This document shows, piece after piece, positions 26,540-34,313 of a stretch of DNA of 64,000 nt. The translations under genes and the position numbers were made by a program. Below the pieces are notes generated by a model. The model worked only from the letters and a program-made list of their open reading frames with translations, was not told the DNA's origin and did no database searches. The DNA comes from JAFMPW01 sp041743085. GTDB lineage: Bacteria > Bacteroidota > Bacteroidia > Flavobacteriales > Flavobacteriaceae. The stretch spans positions 179,768-243,767 of the forward strand of contig JBGTNL010000022.1 in assembly GCA_041743085.1 (NCBI GenBank). Direction: 5' to 3'. Within the stretch, counting starts at the first letter, position 1. Each line of letters opens with the position of its first letter.

Positions 26540-26977
26540 TTACGCAACGCTTTCAGTAGCAGGAAGATGCTCCAGCGCAACTCCCGCCCTGCTTAAAAAT
26601 TCCAACCCCGAATTGTCCTTATACGCGGTTTGATACACTACACGTTTTATGCCAGATTGATGAATTAGTTTACTGCATTCCCTACAGGGTGATAACGTAA
26701 TATATAGGGTGGCGCCTTCACAGGATTGCGTAGAGGCGGCAACCTTGGAAATGGCATTGGCCTCTGCATGCAGCACATACCATTTTGTATACCCTTCTTC
26801 ATCTTCGCAGATGTTTTCAAAGCCTGTCGGGGTTCCATTATAGCCGTCAGAGATGATCATCCTCTCCTTAACAATAATGGCGCCTACCTGCCTGCGTTTG
26901 CAATAAGACAATTTGCCCCATTCATGAGCCATTCTAAGGTACGCCCTGTCGTATTTTTCTTGTTTGCTTTCCTTCAC
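26540..26977 (-). CDS. dCMP deaminase family zinc enzyme (ComEB-like)
   Basis: 145 residues with the cytidine/deoxycytidylate deaminase zinc site: His70-Ala-Glu72 (HAEAN) and Cys98/Cys101 (PCREC). An N-terminal LRMAHEWGKLSYCKRRQVGA segment is characteristic of dCMP deaminases. The reaction dCMP to dUMP feeds dTMP synthesis, in keeping with the ribonucleotide reductase genes elsewhere in the window. First gene of the pair with the S41 peptidase. Confidence 0.93.
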   Translation of the reverse strand: MKESKQEKYDRAYLRMAHEWGKLSYCKRRQVGAIIVKERMIISDGYNGTPTGFENICEDEEGYTKWYVLHAEANAISKVAASTQSCEGATLYITLSPCRECSKLIHQSGIKRVVYQTAYKDNSGLEFLSRAGVALEHLPATESVA

Positions 26978-27136
26978 TTACGGAGTTTTACCATATGATG
27001 GTTATGACGTTGGCAAGCCACTAAGATACCCGCTTTGAAAAAGCCCTACAACCTTAAACGGTTAATTTTGTATTAAAACCGTTGTCTGGCACATAAAAAC
27101 CTCTGCTTCCGCCATTTATTTGGAATCATACTGAGA

Positions 27137-27725
27137 TTACCAAGGGAACGTTTTTATCATCATAGGTATTGTAATCAAGACAATTATTATTGAGGCCAAC
27201 ACTATGAAAACGGCCCGTTTTAACTTCCCGAGCGTTTCTAACGAACCTGTAAACACTAAGACAACAAGCAGGATAACAGTTGAGAAAGCTCAATACCCGC
27301 AGCAAAGCCCAGAAGCGCACCTAACTTTTCTTCTTCCCCGGCCATAATCATACAGTGTTAAAATAGTTAGAAAAGCCAAAACCATGGATCTGGCCAAAAA
27401 TTGCGGTAGCCAGAAAATGCAAATACTGGCCAAGGAAAACGGAGTTTGTTCTTGTACTTAAAACATTGAAAAGCGCTGTCAGTGCAATTGTCAGGGGTAT
27501 TAGAAATTCTATGAGGGCTACAGCTACGCGGATCACATCAAATACGGCCAATGCCAAAGACAAACAATGTGCCAGCGTAAAGATAGTGGCCAATAATACT
27601 ACTTTTTTCCAGTTTTTAGGTGTAAAAGGGATAGCCAGGGCACATAGAAATAGAATGTGGTCATAGGCTCCGGGGTTCATTACATGATTAAAACCGAGTT
27701 TTATGTAGAACCAGAATTGCTGCAT
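27137..27725 (-). pseudogene. HupE/UreJ-like membrane protein with two frameshifts
   Basis: The intact first 125 codons (MQQFWFYIKLGFNHVMNPGA.., HILFLCALAIPF, FGQIHGFGFSNYF) match the HupE/UreJ_2 family and end at a TGA near 27348. The rest continues in other frames: MIMAGEEEKLGALLGFAAGI then ELSQL, followed after another shift by VILLVVLVFTGSLETLGKLK and VFIVLASIIIVLITIPMMIK ending FPW-stop at 27137-27139. Both shifts fit single-base losses. The family's conserved GFA.GIEL.Q motif is recoverable, so the gene was complete until recently, or the assembly has errors. Confidence 0.8.
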
Positions 27726-27844
27726 GCCGGGAGTGGGTAGATAACTAAGCCAGTGCCATGTGCTAGCTCTTTTTGAGTTAAAATTTCAAATCCCGGTTTT
27801 CAGTAACTTTTTACCCCTAACCCTAAACCGAGAACTGTTCAACG

Positions 27845-28576
27845 CTAAAGTCCCCGCTCCGCCTGAATTTCTTCATACGCTTTTTGCACTTGTTTAAATT
27901 TTTCTTCAGCCCCTCTTTTTATGGCTTCATTCTCCGTATTTACCCTATCCGGGTGATATTTCTTGGCCATGGTCCGATATGCTTTTTTTACCTCCTCATC
28001 AGTAGCTGCCTTTTCTATTTCCAGGATCTTATAGGAATTGTCGGCCGATTTAATGAACATAGCCTTGATGCTTTCAAAGTCGTTCCGCCCTACCCTGAGA
28101 TAGCCGGCTATTTCCATAATTTTGTTGATTTCTGCAGTGCTGACAGAGCCGTCAGCCTGAGCGATCCCAAAAAGAAAATGCAACAATTGCAACCGTACCT
28201 CGTAACGGGTACGTTGATTGAGGTAAGTGCAGATCCGTTGAGCAGAGATCTCACGTTTCTTGATTACCTCGTTAAAAGTTCTGAAAATCGCATTAGCTCT
28301 TTCCTTCCCGTACGTGCTTATAAAATATTGCCTTACATAATCCAATTCCCGCTGACTAACTGTCTCATCGGCCTTAATAACCAGGGAGCACAGGGAAAGC
28401 AGGTGTAACTCAAAATCGGCAGGTGATACGGATTGCCTTGTAATATCCCTGAATACGGTTCTGGCTCCATTACCCCCACTCACATTATCAATAAAACTAC
28501 CGATCAGAAATCCCACTATAGCCCCAGGAAACCGAAAGACAAAATACCCGATCATTGCCGCAAACCACTTCACCAT
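27845..28576 (-). CDS. DjlA-like TerB/DnaJ membrane co-chaperone
   Basis: 243 residues: an N-terminal glycine-rich hydrophobic segment (about 4-30), a TerB-like helical domain (about 50-165), and a C-terminal J domain with the HPD motif (KKYHPDRVN) that would stimulate a DnaK partner. The domain order matches DjlA. Its own promoter motif lies 20 bases upstream (28596-28603). Likely a membrane-anchored co-chaperone. Confidence 0.9.
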   Translation of the reverse strand: MVKWFAAMIGYFVFRFPGAIVGFLIGSFIDNVSGGNGARTVFRDITRQSVSPADFELHLLSLCSLVIKADETVSQRELDYVRQYFISTYGKERANAIFRTFNEVIKKREISAQRICTYLNQRTRYEVRLQLLHFLFGIAQADGSVSTAEINKIMEIAGYLRVGRNDFESIKAMFIKSADNSYKILEIEKAATDEEVKKAYRTMAKKYHPDRVNTENEAIKRGAEEKFKQVQKAYEEIQAERGL

Positions 28577-28595
28577 AGTGTTTTCAAAATTTTCG

Positions 28596-28603
28596 CAAAG
28601 ATA
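28596..28603 (-). promoter_or_regulatory. TATCTTTG -7 element for the DnaJ/TerB gene
   Basis: Plus strand CAAAGATA; a perfect TAnnTTTG on the minus strand, 20 bases before the ATG at 28576. Confidence 0.6.
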
Positions 28604-28996
28604 AGGGTTGCAACTGACATTTTATAAGATCATTGGATACCGGATAATCTTATCTTTGGTAGCACTTAGAAAAACGATCGGCAAGCAGTTGCCAGTTTTC
28701 ATTCCCTGCATAGGCGTTTGGGTTGTGCGGTGTCGGAACCAATTTCAATGTATCCTGAACTGAGATACAGGATAGATTCTTATGAGGAATTAAGATCCTC
28801 TCCCGAAAAGGAACGGGAAGCCGATTGTTCACTCTTCAAAAAAAGCAACCGGATTCAGGAATACTGAAACTGAATGCTGTTTATCTGTAGAACTTATCCT
28901 TCTATTTTTGAATCATCGGTTGCCTTTCCGTCTGATAGTAAATGATCTGATAGTAAATGAAAAGTTAAGGATATGCTCAATGGCATAACTATTTAC
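28604..28996. other. Intergenic region with an orphan promoter-like motif and a 39-codon frame
   Basis: A plus-strand TATCTTTG at 28651-28658 has no gene immediately downstream. A 39-codon frame at 28748-28867 (MYPELRYRIDSYEELRSSPE followed by 19 residues) is protein-like but short and unrecognised; it may be a remnant. A near-repeat of TCTGATAGTAAATGA occurs twice in tandem at about 28931-28960. Otherwise nothing recognised. Confidence 0.3.
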
Positions 28997-29004
28997 TATC
29001 TTTG
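28997..29004 (+). promoter_or_regulatory. TATCTTTG -7 element for bacilliredoxin
   Basis: Perfect TAnnTTTG located 24 bases before the ATG at 29029. Confidence 0.65.
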
Positions 29005-29028
29005 AAAACTGATTAAAAAAAATAGACT

Positions 29029-29439
29029 ATGTATCCCGCAGAATTAGTAAAACCGATGAGAGAAGATCTGGCCTCGGCCGGATTTGAAGAATTATATACG
29101 GCCGACGCTGTCGAAAAAGCAATTAACAAGGAGGGTACTACCCTGGTGGTCGTAAACTCCGTTTGTGGTTGCGCTGCCGCCAATGCCAGACCCGCAGCGA
29201 AAATGAGTTTGGATAACGATAAAATACCCGATCATCTGATCACAGTGTTTGCAGGTGTAGATACCGAAGCTGTGGATGCTGCCAGAAACCTTATGGTTCC
29301 CTTTCCCCCCTCCTCACCAAGCATGGCGCTGTTCAGGAATGGTGAATTGGTACACATGATAGAACGTCACCACATAGAGGGCAGACCCGCCGAAGTCATT
29401 GCGGAAAATTTAACGGAGGCCTATAACGAGTTTTGTTAA
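29029..29439 (+). CDS. BrxA/BrxB-family bacilliredoxin (YphP/YqiW-like)
   Basis: 136 residues with the characteristic N-terminus MYPAELVKPMREDL and the active-site Cys46-Gly-Cys48 motif in VNSVCGCAAANARP. The family removes bacillithiol from mixed disulfides or isomerises disulfides. The C-terminal HMIERHHIEGR motif is also typical. Monocistronic with its own promoter element. Its presence suggests a low-molecular-weight thiol such as bacillithiol in this organism. Confidence 0.95.
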   Translation: MYPAELVKPMREDLASAGFEELYTADAVEKAINKEGTTLVVVNSVCGCAAANARPAAKMSLDNDKIPDHLITVFAGVDTEAVDAARNLMVPFPPSSPSMALFRNGELVHMIERHHIEGRPAEVIAENLTEAYNEFC

Positions 29440-29502
29440 AATGCCTCTTTCGTAAACTCTCCGGCTACTTGCATCGGCAACGGGCGAAAAACCCTGAGAA
29501 AA

Positions 29503-29533
29503 GACCTGCCAGGTGTTGAAAACATGGCTGGTC
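29503..29533. repeat. Imperfect palindrome upstream of plsC
   Basis: GACCTGCCAGGTGTT faces AAAACATGGCTGGTC around a G, 12 of 15 paired. The core (AGGTgTTGAAAACaTG) resembles the palindrome at 15348-15372. It lies 18 bases before the plsC start and could form a 5' leader hairpin. Confidence 0.4.
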
Positions 29534-29550
29534 TGGTTTATTTTAGCGCT

Positions 29551-30285
29551 ATGCAAAAACTATTCGCATATCCGCTGACCGCTGTATATTTCATTTTCTT
29601 TGGGATAACGCTACTGGTTTTTCATCCCATACAATGGTTCTGTTTCAATCTTTTTGGCTACGAAGCGCATAAACGCAGTGTCAGCATTCTCAATTTGTTC
29701 TTAATGCGATGTACGCACATCCTGGGAACCAGATATACCTTTACCAATACACACAGCATTCCCCAAGACCGCCCTGTGATCATTGTGGCAAATCACCAAA
29801 GTATGAACGACATACCACCAATCATCTGGTTTATGCGGGATTATCATCCTAAATTTGTAAGCAAGAAAGAATTGGGCAGCGGTATCCCCAGTGTTTCCTA
29901 TAACCTGAGACATGGGGGCTCCGTATTGATAGACCGAAAGGATAGTAAACAAGCATTGTCGGAAATCGCAAAACTTGGCACCTACATAGAAAAAAATAAA
30001 CGCAGTGCCGTGATATTTCCTGAAGGGACGCGTAGCCGTACCGGGCTTCCGAAGAAGTTTCAGCCTACCGGATTGAGGTTGTTAATGCGGAAAGCACCCT
30101 CTGCCCTTCTTGTCCCGATAAGCATTAACAACTCCTGGAAAACGTTGCGTTACGGAAAATTTCCATATGGTATTGGCAACCGCATTACTTTTGAGGTACA
30201 TCGGCCCATAGAAAATTCGGGCGACCCGGAAGCCCTGCTCGAAAAAATTGAAAAACAGATCATCAAAGGTGTAAGATTACTATAA
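29551..30285 (+). CDS. plsC: 1-acyl-sn-glycerol-3-phosphate acyltransferase
   Basis: 244 residues from MQKLFAYPLTAVYFIFF; an upstream ATG at 29524 is possible but would lie inside the palindrome. It has an N-terminal membrane helix, the acyltransferase motif NHQSMND (His82 and Asp87), and the glycerol-phosphate motif FPEGTRSR. It transfers an acyl chain to lysophosphatidic acid to make phosphatidic acid at the inner membrane. The stop overlaps the start of the HD-domain gene (TAATG). Confidence 0.9.
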   Translation: MQKLFAYPLTAVYFIFFGITLLVFHPIQWFCFNLFGYEAHKRSVSILNLFLMRCTHILGTRYTFTNTHSIPQDRPVIIVANHQSMNDIPPIIWFMRDYHPKFVSKKELGSGIPSVSYNLRHGGSVLIDRKDSKQALSEIAKLGTYIEKNKRSAVIFPEGTRSRTGLPKKFQPTGLRLLMRKAPSALLVPISINNSWKTLRYGKFPYGIGNRITFEVHRPIENSGDPEALLEKIEKQIIKGVRLL

Positions 30286-30944
30286 TGGGGGATTCGGAAA
30301 TTGTAGAAAAGACCATAACTTTTGTAAAGGAAACTTTGAAAGATTCGGAAGGGGGGCACGACTGGTTTCATATTCAACGGGTGTTCAAAAACACCCTTTT
30401 GATTGCAAAGGACGAGGAGGTAAACATTCTTACGGTAAGCCTGGCCGCCCTGCTGCATGATATCGCAGATGCCAAATTTCAACATGGAGACGAGACCATT
30501 GGCCCTAAAATTGCCGGCGATTTCTTGCGGTCTCTTAAGGTAGATCGGGGAATCATTGCCCACGTAGAACAGATCGTTAAACACGTCTCCTTTAAAAATA
30601 GTCTCGACAAAAGTGAAAAACCGTTCACTTCTATAGAGTTAGAGGTGGTGCAGGATGCGGATCGATTGGATGCGATTGGCGCCATAGGAATTGCCCGAGC
30701 ATTTAATTATGGTGGTTTTAAAAACAGGAAACTTTACGACCCGGAAGTAGCTCCCAATCCGAAAATGACGAAGGTGGCTTACAAAAAAGCCGACGGCCCT
30801 ACGATAAATCATTTTTACGAAAAGTTGTTATTGTTAAAAGATAAAATGAATACCCGAACCGGAAGACGACTGGCGGAGCACCGCCATGAATTTATGCTGC
30901 ACTACCTGAAGCAGTTTTATTCCGAATGGAATGGAAATTCCTGA
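30285..30944 (+). CDS. HD-domain phosphohydrolase
   Basis: 219 residues. The HD-domain ligands are His29 in GGHDWFHIQRV, His58-Asp59 (LLHDIADA) and the later Asp in VQDADRLDAIGAIG. This pattern matches the small YedJ/PrgY-like HD hydrolases, whose substrates are mostly unknown nucleotides or phosphates. Translationally coupled to plsC by the TAATG overlap. The downstream gap (30945-31134) holds a frame without a start that reads YPLIVKGIHEKVKEGKKQGI and may be a gene remnant. Confidence 0.88.
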   Translation: MGDSEIVEKTITFVKETLKDSEGGHDWFHIQRVFKNTLLIAKDEEVNILTVSLAALLHDIADAKFQHGDETIGPKIAGDFLRSLKVDRGIIAHVEQIVKHVSFKNSLDKSEKPFTSIELEVVQDADRLDAIGAIGIARAFNYGGFKNRKLYDPEVAPNPKMTKVAYKKADGPTINHFYEKLLLLKDKMNTRTGRRLAEHRHEFMLHYLKQFYSEWNGNS

Positions 30945-31134
30945 CATTTAAAGGAGGGTATTAAAGTGAAAAAAAGGCGTATATCCCCTAATAGTCAAGG
31001 GAATCCACGAAAAGGTCAAAGAAGGAAAAAAACAGGGGATTGGGATATCCGGGATGACGTTAACCAACGGTGCAAAGGCAATTGAATGGGGAGCAGGAAA
31101 TTACGGTAAAGGCTGGAAAATTAGTTTGCTATTT

Positions 31135-32391
31135 TCACTGATCATCTTCTTGGAGCGCCCTCATTTTTTTAGTTAAATGTTTCTTTTCCAGTTTATTGCT
31201 CGTAAGTTGGATTGCCAGGCGCATTGCCTCAATGGCTTCCTTACTTTGTTCCAGGTCGGCTAAAAGGGTTGCTTCAATAGCATGATATAAATAACTCTTG
31301 ATAAAATAAGGGCCGCTCGCAAACTTTCGGAGCTCTGCCAACGCGTCTCTGGCCCCATTCACCATATAATAAGGAACGATCCTGTTTAACTCAACAAACG
31401 GTGAATATTGCTGTTGCAACTGGAGGTCGTATAAATACAGAATACGCTTCCAGTCTGTTTCAGAAAACGATCTGGCAATACAATGATTGTATGACACGGC
31501 GGCCTCCAGATGATAGTTGGACGGCTTTTGATCTGTAGTCCCTGAGTTTTCCAGGTGAGAAATCCCGATCCTGATGAGCTCCCGACTATATTTGGTACGA
31601 TCCTGGTGTTCGAGGTCCACTAATTCCAAATTTTCATCCAACCGTGCATCGAACCTGGAAACGTGAAAGCACATTAAGGCGATCAAAGCATCCAAATTAG
31701 GATGTTTGCAGTACTGATTCTCGTGGAGGAGTAACGCCAGGCGAATAGCTTCAAAACAAATATCCTTTTTAATGGCAACAGCTCCCGAAGATGGAGCGTA
31801 TCCTTCTGAAAAAAGAAGATAAATTACTCGTATTACCACAAATAGCCTGGATTGCAATCCTATTTCAACGGGAATATCGAGCGTTGTTATTTCCTGTTTT
31901 AACTTCCTCTTGGCCCTGGTGAACGATTTGGCAACCGTCTCCTCTTTCTTCAAAAGTACCTTGGCGATCTCCTTATTGCTAAAACCACCAATGAGTTTTA
32001 AGCTTAATATGATCTGGTATTCAACCGATAACGCAGGGTGACAGCAGGCAAAGATCATTTTAAGCTGACTGTCTGATATGCTGTTTTGAAGCGATATTTC
32101 CTTCGGCCCACTTGCAATATCCCTGAAAGAACTTTCCTCTTCCAATACTATTTTTTTAGCTCTCCTCAGGGCATCTATAAGCGTGTTACCGGCAACTCTT
32201 AGCAACCATCCGGTAGGATTGTCGGGAACATTCTTGTATCCCCATACCTGCATGGCCTTTAGCAGGGCATCCTGAACGGCGTCCTCGATTTTTTCCAGAT
32301 GAGAGGGACCAAATTTATTAACCAGAACGGCCATAATTTTTCCATATTCATATCGGAAAACACTTTCTACCAGTTCGTTCTGTTCCTGCAT
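31135..32391 (-). CDS. ECF sigma factor with long C-terminal extension (ECF42-like)
   Basis: 418 residues: sigma region 2 (about 10-80, AVQDALLKAMQVW), region 4 (about 110-165, FSNKEIAKVLLKKEETVAKS) and a ~230-residue helical C-terminal domain with motifs such as LLFSEGYAPSSG. This architecture is that of ECF42-type sigma factors, in which the C-terminal domain is needed for activity. The upstream gene on the same strand encodes a YCII (DGPF) protein, the usual genomic partner of this group. A 10-bp hairpin lies 12 bases before the start (32404-32431). No anti-sigma gene is present, as expected for ECF42. Confidence 0.93.
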   Translation of the reverse strand: MQEQNELVESVFRYEYGKIMAVLVNKFGPSHLEKIEDAVQDALLKAMQVWGYKNVPDNPTGWLLRVAGNTLIDALRRAKKIVLEEESSFRDIASGPKEISLQNSISDSQLKMIFACCHPALSVEYQIILSLKLIGGFSNKEIAKVLLKKEETVAKSFTRAKRKLKQEITTLDIPVEIGLQSRLFVVIRVIYLLFSEGYAPSSGAVAIKKDICFEAIRLALLLHENQYCKHPNLDALIALMCFHVSRFDARLDENLELVDLEHQDRTKYSRELIRIGISHLENSGTTDQKPSNYHLEAAVSYNHCIARSFSETDWKRILYLYDLQLQQQYSPFVELNRIVPYYMVNGARDALAELRKFASGPYFIKSYLYHAIEATLLADLEQSKEAIEAMRLAIQLTSNKLEKKHLTKKMRALQEDDQ

Positions 32392-32403
32392 ACCATAAAA
32401 GTA

Positions 32404-32431
32404 AAAAGTCCGAAGGGATCATCGGACTTTT
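32404..32431 (-). promoter_or_regulatory. 10-bp perfect hairpin between the YCII and sigma-factor genes
   Basis: AAAAGTCCGA (32404-32413) pairs with TCGGACTTTT (32422-32431); on the minus strand a short U-rich run follows and the sigma start codon is 12 bases away. It can act as an intrinsic terminator or attenuator after the YCII gene, or mask initiation of the sigma factor. Confidence 0.6.
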
Positions 32432-32451
32432 ATTTCATAACCCTGCCTGTC

Positions 32452-32799
32452 TTACATGTTCATCGACATAATTTCCCGCACCTCAACATTCCCATTGTGT
32501 TCAAAGATGGGGCATTCTTTCGAAATGTCAACGGCGCCCTGAAGATCATCTGCCGTTACTATCAGGTATCCCCCGACAACTTCCGCTCCCTCCGCAAAAG
32601 GTCCGTCCGTGATTACTTCGCCACCTTTCTCCACTACCTTGCCATCTTTTGCCAATGGCAGTCCGTCCACTAATTTTCCCTTCTCCTTCAGACCGCCCAT
32701 CCAGGCACCCCACTTTTGCATATGCTCCTGCATTTCTTCCGGAGATTGCTCTATCCGTCTTGTGTCTCCACCTCTAAATAAAAATAAATAGTTGCTCAT
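32452..32799 (-). CDS. YCII-related (DGPF) protein
   Basis: 115 residues with the alpha-beta YCII fold: MSNYLFLFRGG at the start, MQKWGAWMGGL near 27-37, and the signature ITDGPFAEGAEVVGGYLI in the second half. YCII-like proteins are small ferredoxin-fold enzymes or binding proteins. Pairing with an ECF42-like sigma factor suggests it is part of the regulon or a regulator of it. Same strand, 60 bases upstream of the sigma gene, separated by the hairpin above. Confidence 0.93.
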   Translation of the reverse strand: MSNYLFLFRGGDTRRIEQSPEEMQEHMQKWGAWMGGLKEKGKLVDGLPLAKDGKVVEKGGEVITDGPFAEGAEVVGGYLIVTADDLQGAVDISKECPIFEHNGNVEVREIMSMNM

Positions 32800-32884
32800 T
32801 GTTTTATAAATTTTAGATTGTTAAAATTAATAGCTATCCTTATGACGATTTGCAATGGCTTCCTTGGACAAAATGTCCAATTTT

Positions 32885-33958
32885 TTAAAACAATTTTATT
32901 TGTCCTCCTTTGTACTGTTCGTACAACTCATGGTTTAACCGAGGAAATTTCTTATCCTTAAAATAAGTCTGCCTGGCAATTTTCGCGAGATCATGAATTT
33001 GCTTTGCAATTTTTCCTTCCCCTTTATTTCGGATCCCAAATCGGCTGTCATTAAGTGTTCCTCCATGGCAGGAGGCAATCTGGTGAAGTACCTTATCTGC
33101 TTTATCGGGGAGCGTTTTCCTGATCCACTCTGTGAAGATCTGCCCTATTGCACCGTTCAGTCGGACGATCGTGAATCCGAAAGACAACGCCCCGTGATCT
33201 GCTACCTCTTTGGCGAGGTTCATTATTTCATGGCTGTTAATGCCGGGAATAATGGGTGCCAACATGGCGTTGACCGGAATATTGTTTTCTGACAGGACCT
33301 TAATGGTTTCCAGTCTTCTTTTTATGGTGGCTGTCCGGGGTTCCAAAATACGCCTTGTTTGCTCGGAAAGGGAGGTAATAGATACATTTACGGCTACTAA
33401 TTGCTCAGTGGTTAAATCCCTGAGTACGTCAAGATCTCTCAGGATCAGGGAATTCTTAGTGATAATACCCACCGGATGTCTGTACTTTAAAAACACTTTT
33501 AAACACGCCCTGGTAATTTTATAGTCCTGTTCGGCAGGTTGGTAGCAATCCGTATTTCCGGAAAGCACAATGGTACAGGCCTTCCATTTGCTTGATTTCA
33601 ATTTCTCTTCCAGCAGCCTGGGAGCATCTCTCTTTACAAGTATTCTCCTCTCAAAGTCTAGTCCTGCGCCATAACCCCAGAATTCATGGCTATTGCGGGC
33701 ATAGCAATACACGCAGCCGTGTTCACAGCCCTGATACGGATTCATGGAATACTGCATGCCCACATCAGGACTAACTACTTTATTTACAATTGTTTTGGGA
33801 AAAATTGGGAGGTAAAGCGTTTTATTATTATCTGCAACCTCCCCTTCCAATCTGCAGAACTCCAGGAAATCCTCCCTGCTTTCATGACTGTGCTGCAGAA
33901 ATTTATTTGGCACATTTGTTTGAGCCCCTCTTCCCTTAATGTATTCTTTTTCTTTCAA
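32885..33958 (-). CDS. PA0069-family radical SAM protein
   Basis: 357 residues. The radical SAM cluster motif is Cys78-x3-Cys82-x2-Cys85 (QGCEHGCVYCYAR). The surrounding sequence (NPYQGCEHGC and VLSGNTDCYQPAE) is typical of the PA0069/Rv2578c group, relatives of spore photoproduct lyase. The chemical reaction is not established; DNA repair has been suggested. It is transcribed singly; a 355-base gap separates it from the next minus-strand gene upstream. Confidence 0.92.
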   Translation of the reverse strand: MKEKEYIKGRGAQTNVPNKFLQHSHESREDFLEFCRLEGEVADNNKTLYLPIFPKTIVNKVVSPDVGMQYSMNPYQGCEHGCVYCYARNSHEFWGYGAGLDFERRILVKRDAPRLLEEKLKSSKWKACTIVLSGNTDCYQPAEQDYKITRACLKVFLKYRHPVGIITKNSLILRDLDVLRDLTTEQLVAVNVSITSLSEQTRRILEPRTATIKRRLETIKVLSENNIPVNAMLAPIIPGINSHEIMNLAKEVADHGALSFGFTIVRLNGAIGQIFTEWIRKTLPDKADKVLHQIASCHGGTLNDSRFGIRNKGEGKIAKQIHDLAKIARQTYFKDKKFPRLNHELYEQYKGGQIKLF

Positions 33959-34313
33959 AATATGGATTTAATCCAAAATTATGGAAATAATCCATTTATA
34001 AAAAATGCGATATGTTAATTAACACTGTAATTAATTTCTGGTTTTTGTTGTAGTTCATAGCGGGGTGGCGATGTGATGTGAATTTTGCCTGAAGGGGTGT
34101 ACCCCTCCGGTCCCTACCTGCCGGCGAATTCACTTGTGCAGTTCGTTCTTCCTCATTCTGCGGGACCATCAGCCCCAAGCGGCATGGATTAACTGTTGTC
34201 TTTAAAAAAAGTTACCGCTTATGGGGAGTACTTTCTTAAAATCGTTATAACTGTCCCTTTGAGGAGATTTGGTGGTATACCCCTCTGGGTAGAAAGCGAT
34301 TTGGCAGGCCGGA
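33959..34313. other. Intergenic region with short palindromes, no gene
   Basis: The region contains GGGGTGTACCCC (about 34097-34108), a CTACCTGCCGGCGAATTC segment that resembles half of the GC palindromes elsewhere, and a GGTATACCCCTCTGGG segment near 34273. A 60-codon minus frame over it has no protein character. It looks like degraded dispersed-repeat DNA. Confidence 0.4.

Noticed and set aside
31021..31134. A start-less frame reading YPLIVKGIHEKVKEG, then KKQGIGISGMT
   Set aside because: Protein-like, but too short, with no start codon or recognised family; mentioned only as a possible remnant.
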